From the NCBI GenBank assembly GCA_011109175.1, contig RDEW01000002.1, positions 1,837,925 to 1,901,924 of the forward strand: a DNA stretch of 64,000 nt, written 5' to 3'. The notes beneath the pieces are model-generated. The model was not told the DNA's origin. It searched no databases and saw only the letters and a program-made list of their open reading frames with translations. Position numbers and translations under genes: made by a program. Below, piece after piece: positions 46,034 to 57,187 of the stretch (positions within the stretch are counted from its first letter, which is position 1; each line of letters opens with the position of its first letter). This DNA comes from Dicyema japonicum. Its lineage: Eukaryota; Dicyemida; Rhombozoa; Dicyemidae.

Positions 46034-47487
46034 ATCTTTGTTTATAACTGTTTTTTGTTTGGAATTAAATTTCCTTTATTTTTATGGACGGGGGTAGCTC
46101 ACTCTTCCTGAGGACTTTTGAGTTTACTAGAGTATCCAAGGGATCTTGGGTCGTGAGAGTAATATTATGATCGAGTGTTATGAGGGGCTTTAAAATATGT
46201 GCTTAGGGAGATAGGTGGATGATGGTTTGGACGTACTCTACGTATGGATAAGGTGACATCATACGATTTGGAGTTCAAGTGGACGACCGAGAATTACGGT
46301 AAAAAAATATACTAGGCGCTTTAATTGACAAAATTTGTTGTATATAAATCCTTGAAGGACGAAACGGTGGTTAACAGATTTTCTTTCTAAGTAGTAGAAT
46401 GTTACATTACTTGAACCTCCACTCTGGCGGGACTCGCACTTTATTTAATAAGGATACAACAGTATTGTGGGATTGAGTCAATCAAGTTCCAACCTGCCGC
46501 GCGTTGCCTTAACATGCCTAAAATCTCAACCTTCAGGACTCATCCTTATACACTCTATCTACATTACTTAGGACTCTGTGGAAGACTTGTATTGATCTCG
46601 CTGATCTAAGGTTCATTCCCATTTATTTCACAATACGTATCTAGGTGACGCCCAGTGCCAGGCCGGCATGAAAAAGGATCATTTGCTCTCCCCCACTCCA
46701 CTGGAGGGGTTTCCACAACTGCATGTAATGGACGTCTTACCTTTTATGCTGATTCCGGATGGACTTCGTTTCTGTAGAAGTGGAAACTGGATACACTTAA
46801 TTAGTTGTTTACTTTAACTTCTTTCTCGTGTATCCGGGGTTAAAAATAAATAAGAGAAAACGTCTGGTACCGCAGAAACGGGGGCCACATAAATGGGTAG
46901 CTATTTAGTCTTAACTAGCCCGTCCTCACTAACAGTAAGAGGTCTGCGGTCATCAAACGACAAGTTGCGATTGTGGACGTTTCATTAAGTCCCTCAGAAT
47001 GAGGCTATAAAGAAAATCTCTTCAAGGAGGAACAACAGTTGAGTGGTCAAAGAGTCCGAGTTAATTTTACTATGAAATATCCAGAACGATTGTGAAAGGG
47101 GGACATCGTAGTTCAAGAGTAGCGCCTCTTAGATTGCGAGTTCCTTAATTTTGGATTGACCGAGATTTCACCCCGTATCCTACGTGCATCCGACACCTCC
47201 CTTTTCAGTACCTCGAGTTTCCAATGACTCATGAGTCCGTCAAATTGTCCGTGCTCACAAAAAGTACAGTCCCCTGTGAAATTAGAGTGATATGTAGGAG
47301 AAAGGCAGAAATGAGTTTGAACGGAGGGCATTAAGTCTGCGTCGACTTGAGTGACTTCATCCTTATGGTGAAGGACTTCAAGAAGGACTTGACCAAATAC
47401 AACTCCAAAAAGATGGGGGTCTTTACAACAAGACTGGCGATGGTCTGAAGTGAAGACTGTGGTGGATAACTTTACCCGTTGGTTCAA
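46034..47487 (+). other. Intergenic with a SINE body fragment
   Basis: 3' flank of eIF3m. At 46655-46760 AAAGGATCATTTGCTCTCCC followed by ACTGGAGGGGTTTCC matches the SINE bodies at 61950 and (minus) 47870. The rest shows no gene. Confidence 0.4.
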
Positions 47488-47757
47488 ATAATTAAGTGAC
47501 CCCAGTTTCCAAAAGTCATCAACTCCCATCGCTTGATCTTCACTCTACCAACTGTTAAATCTAGAAAGGAAGAGATCTGGATGTCCTTCTTTAGGACTGG
47601 AATTCTTCTCATGAGTCTCTGTTTTGCAGAACCGCAGGAAACCGTGGTAACGGTTCCTAATATATCTTTCCGGGAGGAGAATGGTGAGGGAGATATAACA
47701 CGGTGGAAGAAGAGGCAAAGTTATTCTTTTACTTGAATTTAATTTCTCGATCATCAA
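47488..47757 (-). pseudogene. LINE-B 3' end fragment
   Basis: Minus-strand coding piece RYHGFLRFCKTETHEKNSSP and tail TTTTGGAAACTGGGGTCACT. The FLRFCK motif also occurs in the copy whose 3' end is at 50865 (RFLQ). Confidence 0.6.
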
Positions 47758-47789
47758 CGGGAATACGGCAAACCTCCATGCAGATATTT

Positions 47790-48055
47790 AATGAGGTCAA
47801 GAATCAACGAACCTCCCAGGTCGAAGTTAGACACATTTAAAGGTCCACATCCATCCATATTGCCATCATGAGAACCCCTCTGCTGGATTAGGGAAGAGAG
47901 ATCCCTTTTGGCCTCCAGCCAAACAGTGGACGTTTCCTGAGACTGGTGGATCACACGACACCACCTATGATTTGAAGAAGGCATAGAGCAATTCGTCCAC
48001 CGGATGAATACGGAGCGAGAACCACACTAACCACTATGCTATCATTGTGAGCAGG
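47790..48055 (-). repeat. tRNA-derived SINE, longest copy
   Basis: Minus strand: ATAGCATAGTGGTTAGTGTG head, then AAAAGGGATCTCTCTTCCCT and CAGCAGAGGGGTTCTC in the body, about 265 bp in total. It ends near the LINE-B 3' fragment; a shared tail was not proven. Confidence 0.55.
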
Positions 48056-48157
48056 CCTATCGGAATTATTATATCAGACTGAAATCCACATTAATAATTA
48101 TTAAATATAATAAATTAATATCTAATATTTAAATAAATTATTATTTAATAGGGATCG

Positions 48158-48599
48158 ATGTGTGACGGGGGTTTATTCGACAGGGAGAAAGAAATCTACT
48201 TATTTTACTCATTAATGAACCGGAAACCAACTGGTATACCACGTGGCCGTATTTAAGGGATCAACAAACACTTTAAAATGATGTTTGTCTGCAAAAAGTT
48301 TAATGAGTACTGCAACACAAATTACTCTCCCAATGACCTCTGGGATCATCTGAATACTATCTACGACCTAGATTATCTCGTTTTTAGTGATTCTATATCC
48401 TAGAACGACTCTGAATGTCTCCCATTTGGAGATGAGGACGTTGAGTTCAGTCTTCCCGAGTCAATGCTTACGAAAAAATTGTTGAATACTACATTTCCCC
48501 GCTCTTTGGCTAATTTTGAAGGACGTGGTTCCTCCGTTGACTTATTTCTTAGAACGTTTTGAGGCAGAAAAGGACGCTGCCTTCAAATTTGTTAATTAG
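48158..48599 (+). CDS. MRGBP: MRG-binding protein / Eaf7-like NuA4 subunit
   Basis: Subunit of the NuA4/TIP60 acetyltransferase complex that binds MRG15. It starts MCDGGLFDREKEIYLFYSLM and continues NRKPTG|INKHFKMMFVCKKFNE, NYSPNDLWDHLNTIYDLDYL and NDSECLPFGDEDVEFSLPES. This is the conserved core W-x-x-E...CLF...KPVG...F-x-x-ICIRDKF...IWDHL-x-TMYD of the family, followed by the short acidic region. Introns 48234-48257, 48380-48403 (24 nt each) and probably 48528-48552 (25 nt); without the third, the frame stops at 48562. The protein is about 120 residues, shorter than human because the disordered tail is missing. No frameshift needed. Confidence 0.9.
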
Positions 48600-48687
48600 G
48601 ACTATTATTGTCACTTCCCGCTATTTATTTGATTCACTTCCCTTTACCACAATTTAGTAATTTATGTGTCAGTTAATCAATATTTAA

Positions 48688-48921
48688 TCATTGACTACCA
48701 ATACTAGGTGGCAAAATAATAAAAATGTGGTGGATCATGCATATTCGTCGTCTGGATATTAGTGGGGAAAGATATCCCAGTTGGTCCATAATTCTGGGGG
48801 TTGCTTTAAGAATTGAGTTATCCTGGAGGATGTTTTGATGACAGTTTTTGATTTTCGAGGTCAGTGGGTTACACCAATTTGGGGGTAAATATTCTGTTGT
48901 GTTCTCACATTTGAAAGACAT
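48688..48921 (-). CDS. Hypothetical 77-residue protein
   Basis: Minus-strand ORF starting MSFKCENTTEYLPPNWCNPL, then ITKNCHQNILQDN-like and RIMDQLGYLSPLISRRRICM with a hydrophobic end. It is uninterrupted and lies convergent to MRGBP. Not recognised; it could be a real small gene, or chance. From 48930 to 49440 nothing was found. Confidence 0.3.
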   Translation of the reverse strand: MSFKCENTTEYLPPNWCNPLTSKIKNCHQNILQDNSILKATPRIMDQLGYLSPLISRRRICMIHHIFIILPPSIGSQ

Positions 48922-49439
48922 TATTTTGGGGGACTTGATAATTGGGGATATCTAAATTAATCAAGGATTATCGTTTAACTCCCAGTTTACTATGCGGGGA
49001 ACACGGGTTGAGTACTGGAGTGGATATGAAGTTACATGACCTAGGTCTGGGGGAGACTCCGGTTTAGGGGTACCCTTGCATTAATAAGTACCGCCTCTCG
49101 ATTGAAGGGGTTACTTTCTTTTGTGGTAGCAAGATAACGTTAAAACAAACAACGAACAATCCATTAGGGAAGTTTGTGGGGGATTTAAAGAAAAGGAGTA
49201 GTACCCAGTTTCTATTCAAATTACAAGCTATCGTGTCTTGAGCGCTCCCCCTTTCAGTCTACTTGTATATCTCGCTCATTGGAAGTGCTACCACATCTCT
49301 CTTACAGAGAATATCTTAAATGATTTGAAGTTTTGATCGAACAGGATCGGACCCTCCATCGATGAGAGACATAGCTACCTCAGCTTCACTACCAAGTAGG
49401 TGTTTTGCCTTCAAACGTTCATTCACTAAAGCCGGGTTC

Positions 49440-49745
49440 CCTACAAATCCCTCAGAGAGCAAGTCAGAGACAATCTTTAAGAATGACTACCAGGAATAAT
49501 TTTTATAATTAATTATTGATTTATACATACAATTAACACGAAGAGAAAATGTCCGATTGGCTGAAGAGTCAATTGGGAGAAATGCTTTCTATCCTGATCT
49601 CCATATAAAGGAAGAGGGATTTGGGTCCCATAAAAAGGAAAAGGGAAATTTTTTAATGAAAAATTATTTTTGTAAGAACGAAAGTGAGGTGTCTAGGAAC
49701 TCATTTTTCAGACTCAAATTTAATGTTCGCAGGAAGGTTTGATTC
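49440..49745 (+). repeat. Repeat R1, plus-strand copy
   Basis: Begins AAATCCCTCAGAGAGCAAGT, then AATTATTGATTTATACATAC, TTGGCTGAAGAGTCAATTGG, CTCCATATAAAGGAAGAGGG and CATAAAAAGGAAAAGGG. Almost the same order as at 52.94-53.18 kb. From 49750 to 50575 the sequence is AT-rich with no gene found. Confidence 0.7.
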
Positions 49746-50579
49746 AATTGCAACGATTCATGCAATAATGGTGTTCAAACCTGGTCATGTCTATGATTGT
49801 GGAAGATTACTGTCGTAAAAATTATTCCCAAGACAAACTTGGAGTAATTATCGATATAAAAAGTCAAACCTCGACTTTGAACACCAAGCGTTCCAAAACT
49901 CGATGTGTGGCGTATTTGTTCAATTCTACTCCCAAATTCATATTTCTTTCTCATGTTTAGCTGCAGTTTTTTCCTAAGCGAGTAAAAATCTTTGAGTGAA
50001 TCCGGAGTAAGATGGATTCTTCAAATGATTAATTTGTTTGAGGGTTCCTTTTATTGTCTCACTTTCTCTGATTCACCATAGGATTCTTATGTAGTAGTTC
50101 CTCTATAATTTCTGATACATCCCTTTGATGACTGGGAGTGTTTCTTGTTGTAAATAGTGTTCCAACATTTTATAACAGATTCATGGTATATATTTGTCCG
50201 CGTCTCAGATGTTACAATCAGTGTCGTAAATTAACTTAAGGGATTAAATAACTTCTGTCGAAAAAGCACATAAACTCAAATTTTGAATAATTATCTTAAA
50301 AAATTTTATAATTCCATTATGAATTTAGAATTGGAGTAGACCTCTTGGTAGGAAGAGTAATTCAATATTTGAATTTGCTTTAATTACATGATGAGGAGAA
50401 TAAGGATTTTTTGAGTTTCCATTAATTACCACAAAAGGTAATATACCTTTTTTAGTCGAGCTATAGTTCCAATGCTCGCTCCGAACTTTTGTGCTAAGAA
50501 TCTGTGAGAATAGACTTTTTTAGATAGAAGAGCTATTTAACATTTTTCTTGGTATTTCAATAATAATAACACTAATGGC

Positions 50580-50705
50580 CACGGTTACATAAACTAACTA
50601 ATCACGTGATCCCAGCACATTCTAGCATGGACCTCATCTTGGTCCTATGCTTCTCCTTCGACCACACACAAGCACATATCGGTCGAAAGACTGTATCCTA
50701 GGCTC
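50580..50705 (-). pseudogene. LINE-B 3' end, truncated
   Basis: Minus-strand tail with GTGCTGGGATCACGTGATTA and TAACCGTGGCCATTAGTGTTATTATTATTG, nearly the same as the copy ending at 11490 (plus). Confidence 0.65.
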
Positions 50706-50864
50706 ATTTAAGAACGCCACAAGGATTTAAAGTCAAAGATAAATTTTATTTTAAAATAAAAAATAAATAAACTATTAAATAAGTCATAATTAATTAATTT
50801 TTTCCACATTTATTTATTTTTATTTATTTAACCTTGAGATCACCGGAGAAGATTGGTCAAAACT

Positions 50865-52460
50865 AACTAATTAGGTGATCCCAGTTTCCAGCAACATCCG
50901 GACTCTCTGATGATCCAATCGTACTCCGGAAGCGTCTTCTCTTGCTTCTGCAAAGGAATTCGATCGGTGTGCACTTTTTATTACCGACCGAAATTCCTCA
51001 CCTTTTCCTTGAATTGGTTTCCCAGTTCCTTGCAGAAACGTAGGAAACCCTGGCCATTTTTCAACGTTGCTTCATTAGAAACAAGGTCGCCAATGGGATG
51101 TCCGTGCGGTGCATAATTCTCTGCCTGAGGGAGTTCAAACGGTCCACTCTCGAACAACGAATCGCAAACCTCCAGGGGGAGCTGGCATATTCCATAGTCG
51201 GTAAGATTACTTGTTGATAGACCTTGATGATGCAGTCGCGGGGGAAAGGGCTCTTCTTTATCATCGCATTCAGAATGTTCTATTTCCGAAGACCCTTGAC
51301 TAGCACCTTCTCCACGTAAATCGAGAACGTCAACAGAGAGTCGAAAACTACACCAAGGATCTTCTGGGTCCGTGTAAAAAGGATAGGAGTGTTTCCAATG
51401 GATATCTCAAGCTTACCTTTAAACCTTCTGTCCGTAGTGAATAATGTGAACTGAGACTTGGATGGTGATACACATAACGTATTTGCAGATAGCCAGTCAC
51501 AAATTCGGCCTAGGTGTGTCTGAACAGTTGCTACAACCATGGAAGGAGATTTATTTCTTGCAGCGATAATTAGGTCGTCCGCATAGGATAACATAGTGTC
51601 CCGGTCATTGGTAGTAGATAGGTCATGTATAAATAGGTTGAAAGGAGAAGAGATAAAGGGGAGCCTTGAGGGACTCCATTGGGAGTAGTCCTGATTTTGA
51701 AGTGGTTTTGTCAATACGGACCCTTCCGCGTCGTCCACTTAAGAAGTTTTCCAGCCATAGCTTGATGTTTGGGTGTAAGTTCGAGTTAAAAATCTTTTGC
51801 GTTAGGAGTTTCCTCGGAACAGAGTCAAAGGCCTTTTGTATGTTGATGGATACTAAGGACGTCCGTAAGTGTGTTCTCATGTTGAAGCCGTTAGTAATAA
51901 ACTGGGAGATAGAACCCAAATGAGTCGTTGTAGAACGGTCTACCCCGAAACCATGTTGAAACTCTGGTAGATGTAGAACAGGAGAGATGCGCATTAACAC
52001 AAGCTTTTCCAGTACTTTTGATAAAACACAAGTTATTGAGATGGGACGGTAAGAAGAGGGAACGCTTTAGGTTTTCTAGGCTTTAGGATTGACGTAATCA
52101 GGGAGTTTTACAATATATTAGGTAGCGAATGGTAGTTGATCGAGTCGTTGTACAGTCTTGATAGTATGATCCGTGCCTGAGGTCCAAGATGTTTGAGGTG
52201 AATAATGCATATACCGTCGGGACCACAAGCACGAGTGGGACGTAGCAATTTAATAGCCTTTTCAACATCATCGGGGGTGAAGAAGGTAGAATATGGTTCT
52301 TGTTGTGGCAAGTGTAGAACGAAAAAAATTTTATGGCTGATCGATACGTAGTACTTCATAAGCGGGTTCCGAAGCGTTGCGGGTAACAACCTCAGCTCCG
52401 CGGTCCTCCTCATTAATAAGGCTATTGATCCTTCTTTATGTTTTCCAAAATGTGGCACAA
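50865..52460 (-). pseudogene. LINE-B reverse transcriptase, most complete copy
   Basis: Jockey-like RT on the minus strand: FFTPDDVEKAIKLLRPTRAC and GPDGICIIHLKHLG (fingers), LHLPEFQHGFGVDRSTTTHL, LVSINIQKAFDSVPRKLLTQ (palm A), SRLPFISSPFNLFIHDLSTT, the catalytic MLSYADDLIIAARNK, LSANTLCVSPSKSQFTLFTT, RTQKILGVVFDSLLTF and LPTMEYASSPW. About four frameshifts, and a short gap between the first two frames. It reaches the conserved tail CTGGGATCACCTAATTAGTT at 50865. No endonuclease attached. Confidence 0.85.
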
Positions 52461-52499
52461 GAGATTTTTTTCACAACTAAGTTTTTAGTCTTATCCATT

Positions 52500-52710
52500 A
52501 CTATTCGGATAGCCGCGTGGCGTCAGTGGATCCACCCTATAAAGAGACGCCCAATACCTGGGGGCATCAAAAGAGCCAACTATTCTTTCTACTGGGAACA
52601 ATTACGTTACCTGGAGACCGTTCTGGAATCGCTGGAACGCGTCAGGATCAAGGAGTTAGTTAGTTTGGTTTTACCCTTGGTCATTGGAATAATTTTATTA
52701 TTATTATGCC
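52500..52710 (+). pseudogene. LINE-B 3' end, opposite orientation
   Basis: Plus-strand fragment ending GGATCAAGGAGTTAGTTAGT followed by a TTATTATTATT tract. It abuts the minus-strand RT fragment, so two insertions meet here. Confidence 0.55.
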
Positions 52711-52799
52711 AATCCACAAGTGTTTAAAAATCTAAGGGTACACCAAAAACCGAGATGAAATTTTCCTTGAATCGAGATGCACTCATGCGTTTTTCTCTG

Positions 52800-53390
52800 A
52801 AGTATATATAAAGGAAAAGGACTTCAGGGTAGAAACACACGTGGAGAGATCTTGATGTGATAGTATTATTCAATCTCACAGATTCTCTAATAGATAGTAA
52901 AGAGTTGGAGATATTGTCCTTTTCTTTCTTCTTCCCTTCCATCTGAGACGTTCTTATAAATCCCTCAGAGAGCGGGGACCCAAGCCAGAGAAAATCTTTT
53001 CAAGAATGACAGCCCGGGCTAATTTTTTATGATCAGACTAATTAATTATCGATTTATATATACAATTAACAGTGAAGTGACTAATTGGCTGAAGAGTCAA
53101 TTGGGATTTCTCATCATAACTCTGATCTCCATATAAAGGAAAAGGGCATCAGGGTTCCATAAAAGGGAAAGGGTTTTTTTTTATTAATTAAAAATTATTA
53201 TTTTAGCAGAAAGTAAGCGTTTAAGAACGATTTCGACTTCAAATCTGTATGTTTCCGTTGGATCCTCAATGTCAATGTCTTTTAATATTGTTTGATACAA
53301 TGAAGACACGTGGAGAGATGCTAGTATTATTTGATCTCTCGATTCTCTCCAATGGATAGTAAATAGTTGGAGATATTGCCTTTTTTATTG
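52800..53390 (+). repeat. Repeat R1 copy with an 80-bp direct duplication
   Basis: 52940-53180 repeats the R1 order (AAATCCCTCAGAGAGCGGGG, TTGGCTGAAGAGTCAATTGG, CATAAAAGGGAAAGGG). Around it, 52836-52925 and 53305-53390 are direct copies of ACACGTGGAGAGAT... GTTGGAGATATTG. The duplicated flanks suggest R1 lies inside a larger repeat unit. From 53400 to 54230 no gene. Confidence 0.6.
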
Positions 53391-54238
53391 TCAACGAATC
53401 AGTTTCCAAATTCCGAATTCTTCAGATCTTCAGGGAGGACAACCACCGCGGTAAAAGAACTAACCGGAAGTCGAATGGTTTACATGATGACCTGCTTAAA
53501 TTTACGCATCTCGTTTTAATGGAAAAACCCCAAGTAAGAGAATTCAGTTTGAAGTCTCTCAGTAAATTCTCTTTCTGTTCACATGTGATAAATAAGGTGA
53601 AAATTATTGGGAAAAACTTCCTAAGAGTGCAATTTAATGTTTCCACGTGATTCAAAGATCTTAATCTCCTAACGTGGCTTGACAATAATCTAATATGAAG
53701 AATCTCATAATTGAATCTAAAATAATCTCAAAAATAATCTGCATATTGGAATACTTTGACATGGACGGTTTAAAGTGAGATTAAAATTTCAGTTTCACTC
53801 CCAAAAATCACTCAAATTAGTATAACTGCATATAATACAGAAGTGTGTCCCGTCTGAAATAAGCAATGTCGCAATCCTGAATGTCTGGGTTAGAATCCGG
53901 TAGGACAAAATTGAAGGAACTCTGATACGTCTTCCTTCAGGGGGAACCAATAAAATTATTAGTTATTTATAATTTTTCCAATTAATTATAGAATTAATTT
54001 TAAGCATATACTCGAGTACACGTTGTATGCCCTTGAAAATTCAAATGATCTTGTAGCTCTTCCCTGAGAAGAACAAAGTGAGAGTTTTTCAGTCTTCAAC
54101 TTTATGGAATTCAATTAAGCAAGTCAAGCGCACTCTATGAGGGAAGTAATAATTAACCACTATATAGGTGGCCCGATTTCACATGAATGTTTTATATTCC
54201 CTATGTATATTGTAGTCACATTGAAATATATAATTAAA

Positions 54239-54407
54239 GTGTGTCGACACGCTTTGCCCGTCCAACATTGTCGGGAGAGCGGTAGACACACTATATGCCG
54301 CGGAAAAGACGATGATAGCAAAGGAGAAGAAATACGAAGAGCTACGCGACCGATTCGCGATAATGGAAAGGGAGAAGAAATATGAAGCGCTACGCGACGA
54401 AAATTGA
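54239..54407 (+). other. C-terminal coiled-coil coding fragment
   Basis: Plus-strand frame: NIVGRAVDTLYAAEKTMIAK, then two copies of a 17-residue helix, KEKKYEELRDRF and REKKYEALRDEN, before a stop at 54407. A heptad-like charged repeat. It could be an exon end or element debris; not recognised. Confidence 0.35.
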
Positions 54408-54608
54408 TTGAAAATGCACTTTGAAAAATCTCTAAGTTGATGTCTCAAAAAGTGATTGCACTATCGAAGAAATAAGGATTTTTTTCGACAATAAGATATA
54501 AATGATTATTTTTGGTGCCTTGTTTTTAACAGTTCTTTTAATATAATTAATTAATAGATTCTGATTAATATAATTATATTTTCATTTTTGCCCGTTATTA
54601 AAATTATT

Positions 54609-55010
54609 ATGTCGGTGAGGAAAGAGCATTCTTTGGACCTAAAACAACGAGTTGTAACGGCCCACCAAGGATGTAAAAGTTATGGAGATTTCTAAATACA
54701 AAAAGTACTGTTCGGAATATTATTACCCGATGGAAGCAACGCGGAGCTGTTGTTAATCGACTAAGATCAGGTGCTCCTAGGAAAATACCTCATTAATGAA
54801 AAGAATAGTTTGTACAAAACCAAGAATTACCCGAAAATAATTGGTTGATGATTTAAATATTACAGGAACATCAGTGTCCTTTCGTACAATTACTTCTACA
54901 CTACGCAATGAAGGTATCAATAAACGAAGATTAATTGGATTTCGTGCCATGACTTTTTTCCTGCAATAAATTGACTTTGCTCACTATTGACGCATTAATG
55001 TAGTCTTGAA
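54609..55010 (+). pseudogene. Tc1-like transposase N-terminal domain
   Basis: It starts MSVRKEHSLDLKQRVVTAHQ and continues in shifted frames with STVRNIITRWKQRGAVVNRL, SGAPRKI, LVDDLNITGTSVSFRTITST and LRNEGINKRRL. These are the two helix-turn-helix units and the GRPRK-like linker of Tc1 transposases. Catalytic DDE part absent; several stops. Terminal repeats were not found. Confidence 0.75.
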
Positions 55011-55019
55011 TTGCATTTT

Positions 55020-55155
55020 AGGGCTAAAAAACTGAGAAAGACAAAACCAGTAAAAACTAAAAAATCTGTACCTTTTCAATTCATTTTAGAAAAAAGTTTC
55101 AATTTCCAAAAAAGCAACTAAAGTCAAATCAACTAAAATAAGGAAGACCAAGTGA
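55020..55155 (+). other. Lys-rich exon pair, possible histone H1-like C-terminus
   Basis: AKKLRKTKPVKTKKS and KKVSISKKATKVKSTKIRKT join cleanly across a perfect 22-nt GT-AG intron at 55068-55089 and end at a stop at 55155. A second 22-nt intron-like GTAG...TTTTAG ends just before the first exon, but no upstream exon was found; the Tc1 debris may have interrupted it. Composition resembles an H1 tail or a basic ribosomal extension. Confidence 0.35.
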
Positions 55156-55182
55156 ACCACAAAACCAAAGAAATGACCTTAT

Positions 55183-55560
55183 TTAGTAATGTTGATACAC
55201 CCAAGCGATTTTGAAAGGTGACCGTCTTAGGGCCGAAGACTCCGGTCGTCTTGACAACAACGGGCTGTACATAGAATCTTGTGGAGAGGCTGCCGTATTT
55301 CTTATTTTGGAATTTTCGAATGTTCGTGCAGCCTCCCTAGCTTTCAACGCGGAATCTAAAAGTCTTGACTGGGAGAAGGTGTCTGTGCACGCCCCATCAC
55401 AAATCATGAATTTCCCCCGAGAGAAGGGGAAGACAGTGATCCCATCGGGGCGCTTTCCATTTCCACGATTCAGGCCCACCGGTTCCAGAAATGATGGGAA
55501 TCCTGTAGCCTCATGGAGCGCTTCACGACTCCGTTAATGGCGGCATACCCCGGGACCGGT
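55183..55560 (-). pseudogene. LINE-C C-terminal domain fragment
   Basis: Minus strand: KRPDGITVFPFSRGKFMICD, GACTDTFSQSRLLDSALK, AAARTFENSKIRN. The RPDG-x-T-x-x-PW/F-x-RGK-x-x-x-WD block is the conserved restriction-like or C-terminal segment following the RT in this LINE class. 5' and 3' truncated. Confidence 0.7.
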
Positions 55561-55943
55561 CATTGGGGGAGACTTTCCAATGGCGTCAAACTTTATTTGC
55601 AGACATATTTAAGATCAATAAAATTTATCTGTAATCTTTCATTGGGACAAGAAGCAAAAACATGGTGATTTATATCTACAATAAAAAAAATTTAAAATTT
55701 GAAAGAATTCAAAAATTTACAAACTTCACAGTTTCGAATGACTTTTTTAGTAATGTCATTCTTAACAGGGAGATATCGCTTTCCGCATATATTCGATTTT
55801 GTTGACTACTCCATGTGAACTGCCATGAAATCCACGTGTAGTGCCTTTGCCACGACATCCACTTCATTATCACAGGATATAACTAATCAGTTCAACAGAA
55901 TCTCCCCCACTCAAAGAAACTCTGATACGTCTTCCTGCTTTCT

Positions 55944-56168
55944 ATGGGTTCTTCGAAAATAATCACACTGACTGATCAAGGCCTGCTCTTTGACGCCTTG
56001 ACACGTCCTCTTCGCTTCCATCTGATTGTCAGAGACGAGATCGAATGTTTGCTTCCAGAGAGATTGGAATCAACAAATTTAGTGAATAATTTTTATAATA
56101 TAGGCATGCACGTGATTGGGCGCAAATCATCTGGTGATCAACGAGTTATTTTTTTAGGAATTAGATAG
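55944..56168 (+). other. Hypothetical ORF
   Basis: 74-residue frame MGSSKIITLTDQGLLFDALT followed by RPLRFHLIVRDEIECLLPER. The preceding 20 bp (AACTCTGATACGTCTTCCT) recur at 53919-53938, so the region may be repeat-derived. Function unknown. Confidence 0.2.
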
Positions 56169-56319
56169 GTTATTCCGGTGTACATGTCCAGTGAATATTC
56201 TCCACTTTGACAAAAAAGCAATAGACACCATCACACACAGCTGTTTTCCAATTCGGTAAACATTCAATCATGTTCTTGATGAAGTCACGTGCTTATCCTC
56301 TTTACCCCAGTTCTACATT

Positions 56320-56870
56320 TCAGACTCTTACAAACGTATTGAGAAGGAGAAAGTTATCTTTAAGCTCTGAAATTTTCTTTCCTGTACTTTCTTTCCACGA
56401 GCTTGCTGCTGAGATCCTCCATGTTAAGTCATCGTATGCCCGCTGCCCTGCATAAATTATGTCCGTTATCTCGTTCAGGTCATCAGGGGGCAGAATAGCA
56501 TTCAACCCATTAAGCACATCACCTCTGACCAAATTAAAGGGATCTTTCAAGTAGGAACTCTTGCATCCCGTGGACTAGAGCGTACCTCATTGATTTGAAC
56601 ATTCAGAGCCTCCACACATTTTCCTATAGATTTCGCTCACTGAGCTTTTGGGAAATTTTGTGGACTGACCATCCTTCAAATTAATCCTTCCCTTCTCTGC
56701 TTTAAGCAGTTTCTTGATATTGGATATTCCTTTATTAGTGGAGAAGGGGAATAAAGAAGTCAGCAAGTCACTTGCCATACTCCACGAGGGATCCTTCCAA
56801 ACCTGGCTTTGGAACATTTAACAGCTTCAGTCGCCCATTCGCATTTGTCTGAGCTGTCAAAACTAGCGAT
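56320..56870 (-). other. Unidentified spliced coding region
   Basis: Minus-strand frames DPSWSMASDLLTSLFPFSTN, NIKKLLKAEKGRINLKDGQS, SVSEIYRKMCGG and, in a neighbouring frame, ALNVQINE|SSYLKDPFNLV, LNGLNAILPPDDLNEITDII and YAGQRAYDDLTWRISAASSW. A 26-nt GT-AG intron (GTACGCTCTA...ATGCAAG) near 56565 joins NE to SS in frame. The upstream exon may include SDKCEWATEAVKCSKA. The intron argues for a host gene. Family not recognised. Confidence 0.45.
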
Positions 56871-56999
56871 AACATCCTTAAGAGGAAAAAAGTGATTAAA
56901 ACAAGTACTTCAAGGTCCTGACAAATCTCACAAGGTTCATGCAGTTATGGACCAGTCGTCCAACTTCGAAAACTGTATTTTCGTTTAATTTTTAAAAAT

Positions 57000-57135
57000 T
57001 ATTGATTTATATAATTAAAATATAATAAACACAAGTAATTGCCCAATTGGCTGAAGAGTCAGTTGGTCGTGTGTTGGAATGATTGATATCCCAATGAAGG
57101 AAAAAGGGGGTACCATGATCCCATAAAAGGAAAAA
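57000..57135 (+). repeat. Repeat R1, plus-strand copy
   Basis: ATTGATTTATATAATTAAAA, CAATTGGCTGAAGAGTCAGT and CCATAAAAGGAAAAAGGG in the R1 order, directly upstream of the LINE-C zinc-finger frame. Confidence 0.65.
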
Positions 57136-57187
57136 GGGATTTTTTTATTTTTTTAATATTTTTATGACATTTAATTAAAACGAAAAC

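Noticed and set aside
47113-47487. Extension of the 47529-47113 minus-strand ORF as part of LINE-B
   Set aside because: The conserved LINE-B 3' tail lies at about 47490, so the frame beyond it is chance or unrelated.
54137-54385. Gene with an N-terminal membrane segment (MREVIINHY...)
   Set aside because: The better coding signal is in a different frame (coiled-coil KEKKYEELRD repeats ending at 54407), and the upstream part looks like chance AT-rich sequence.
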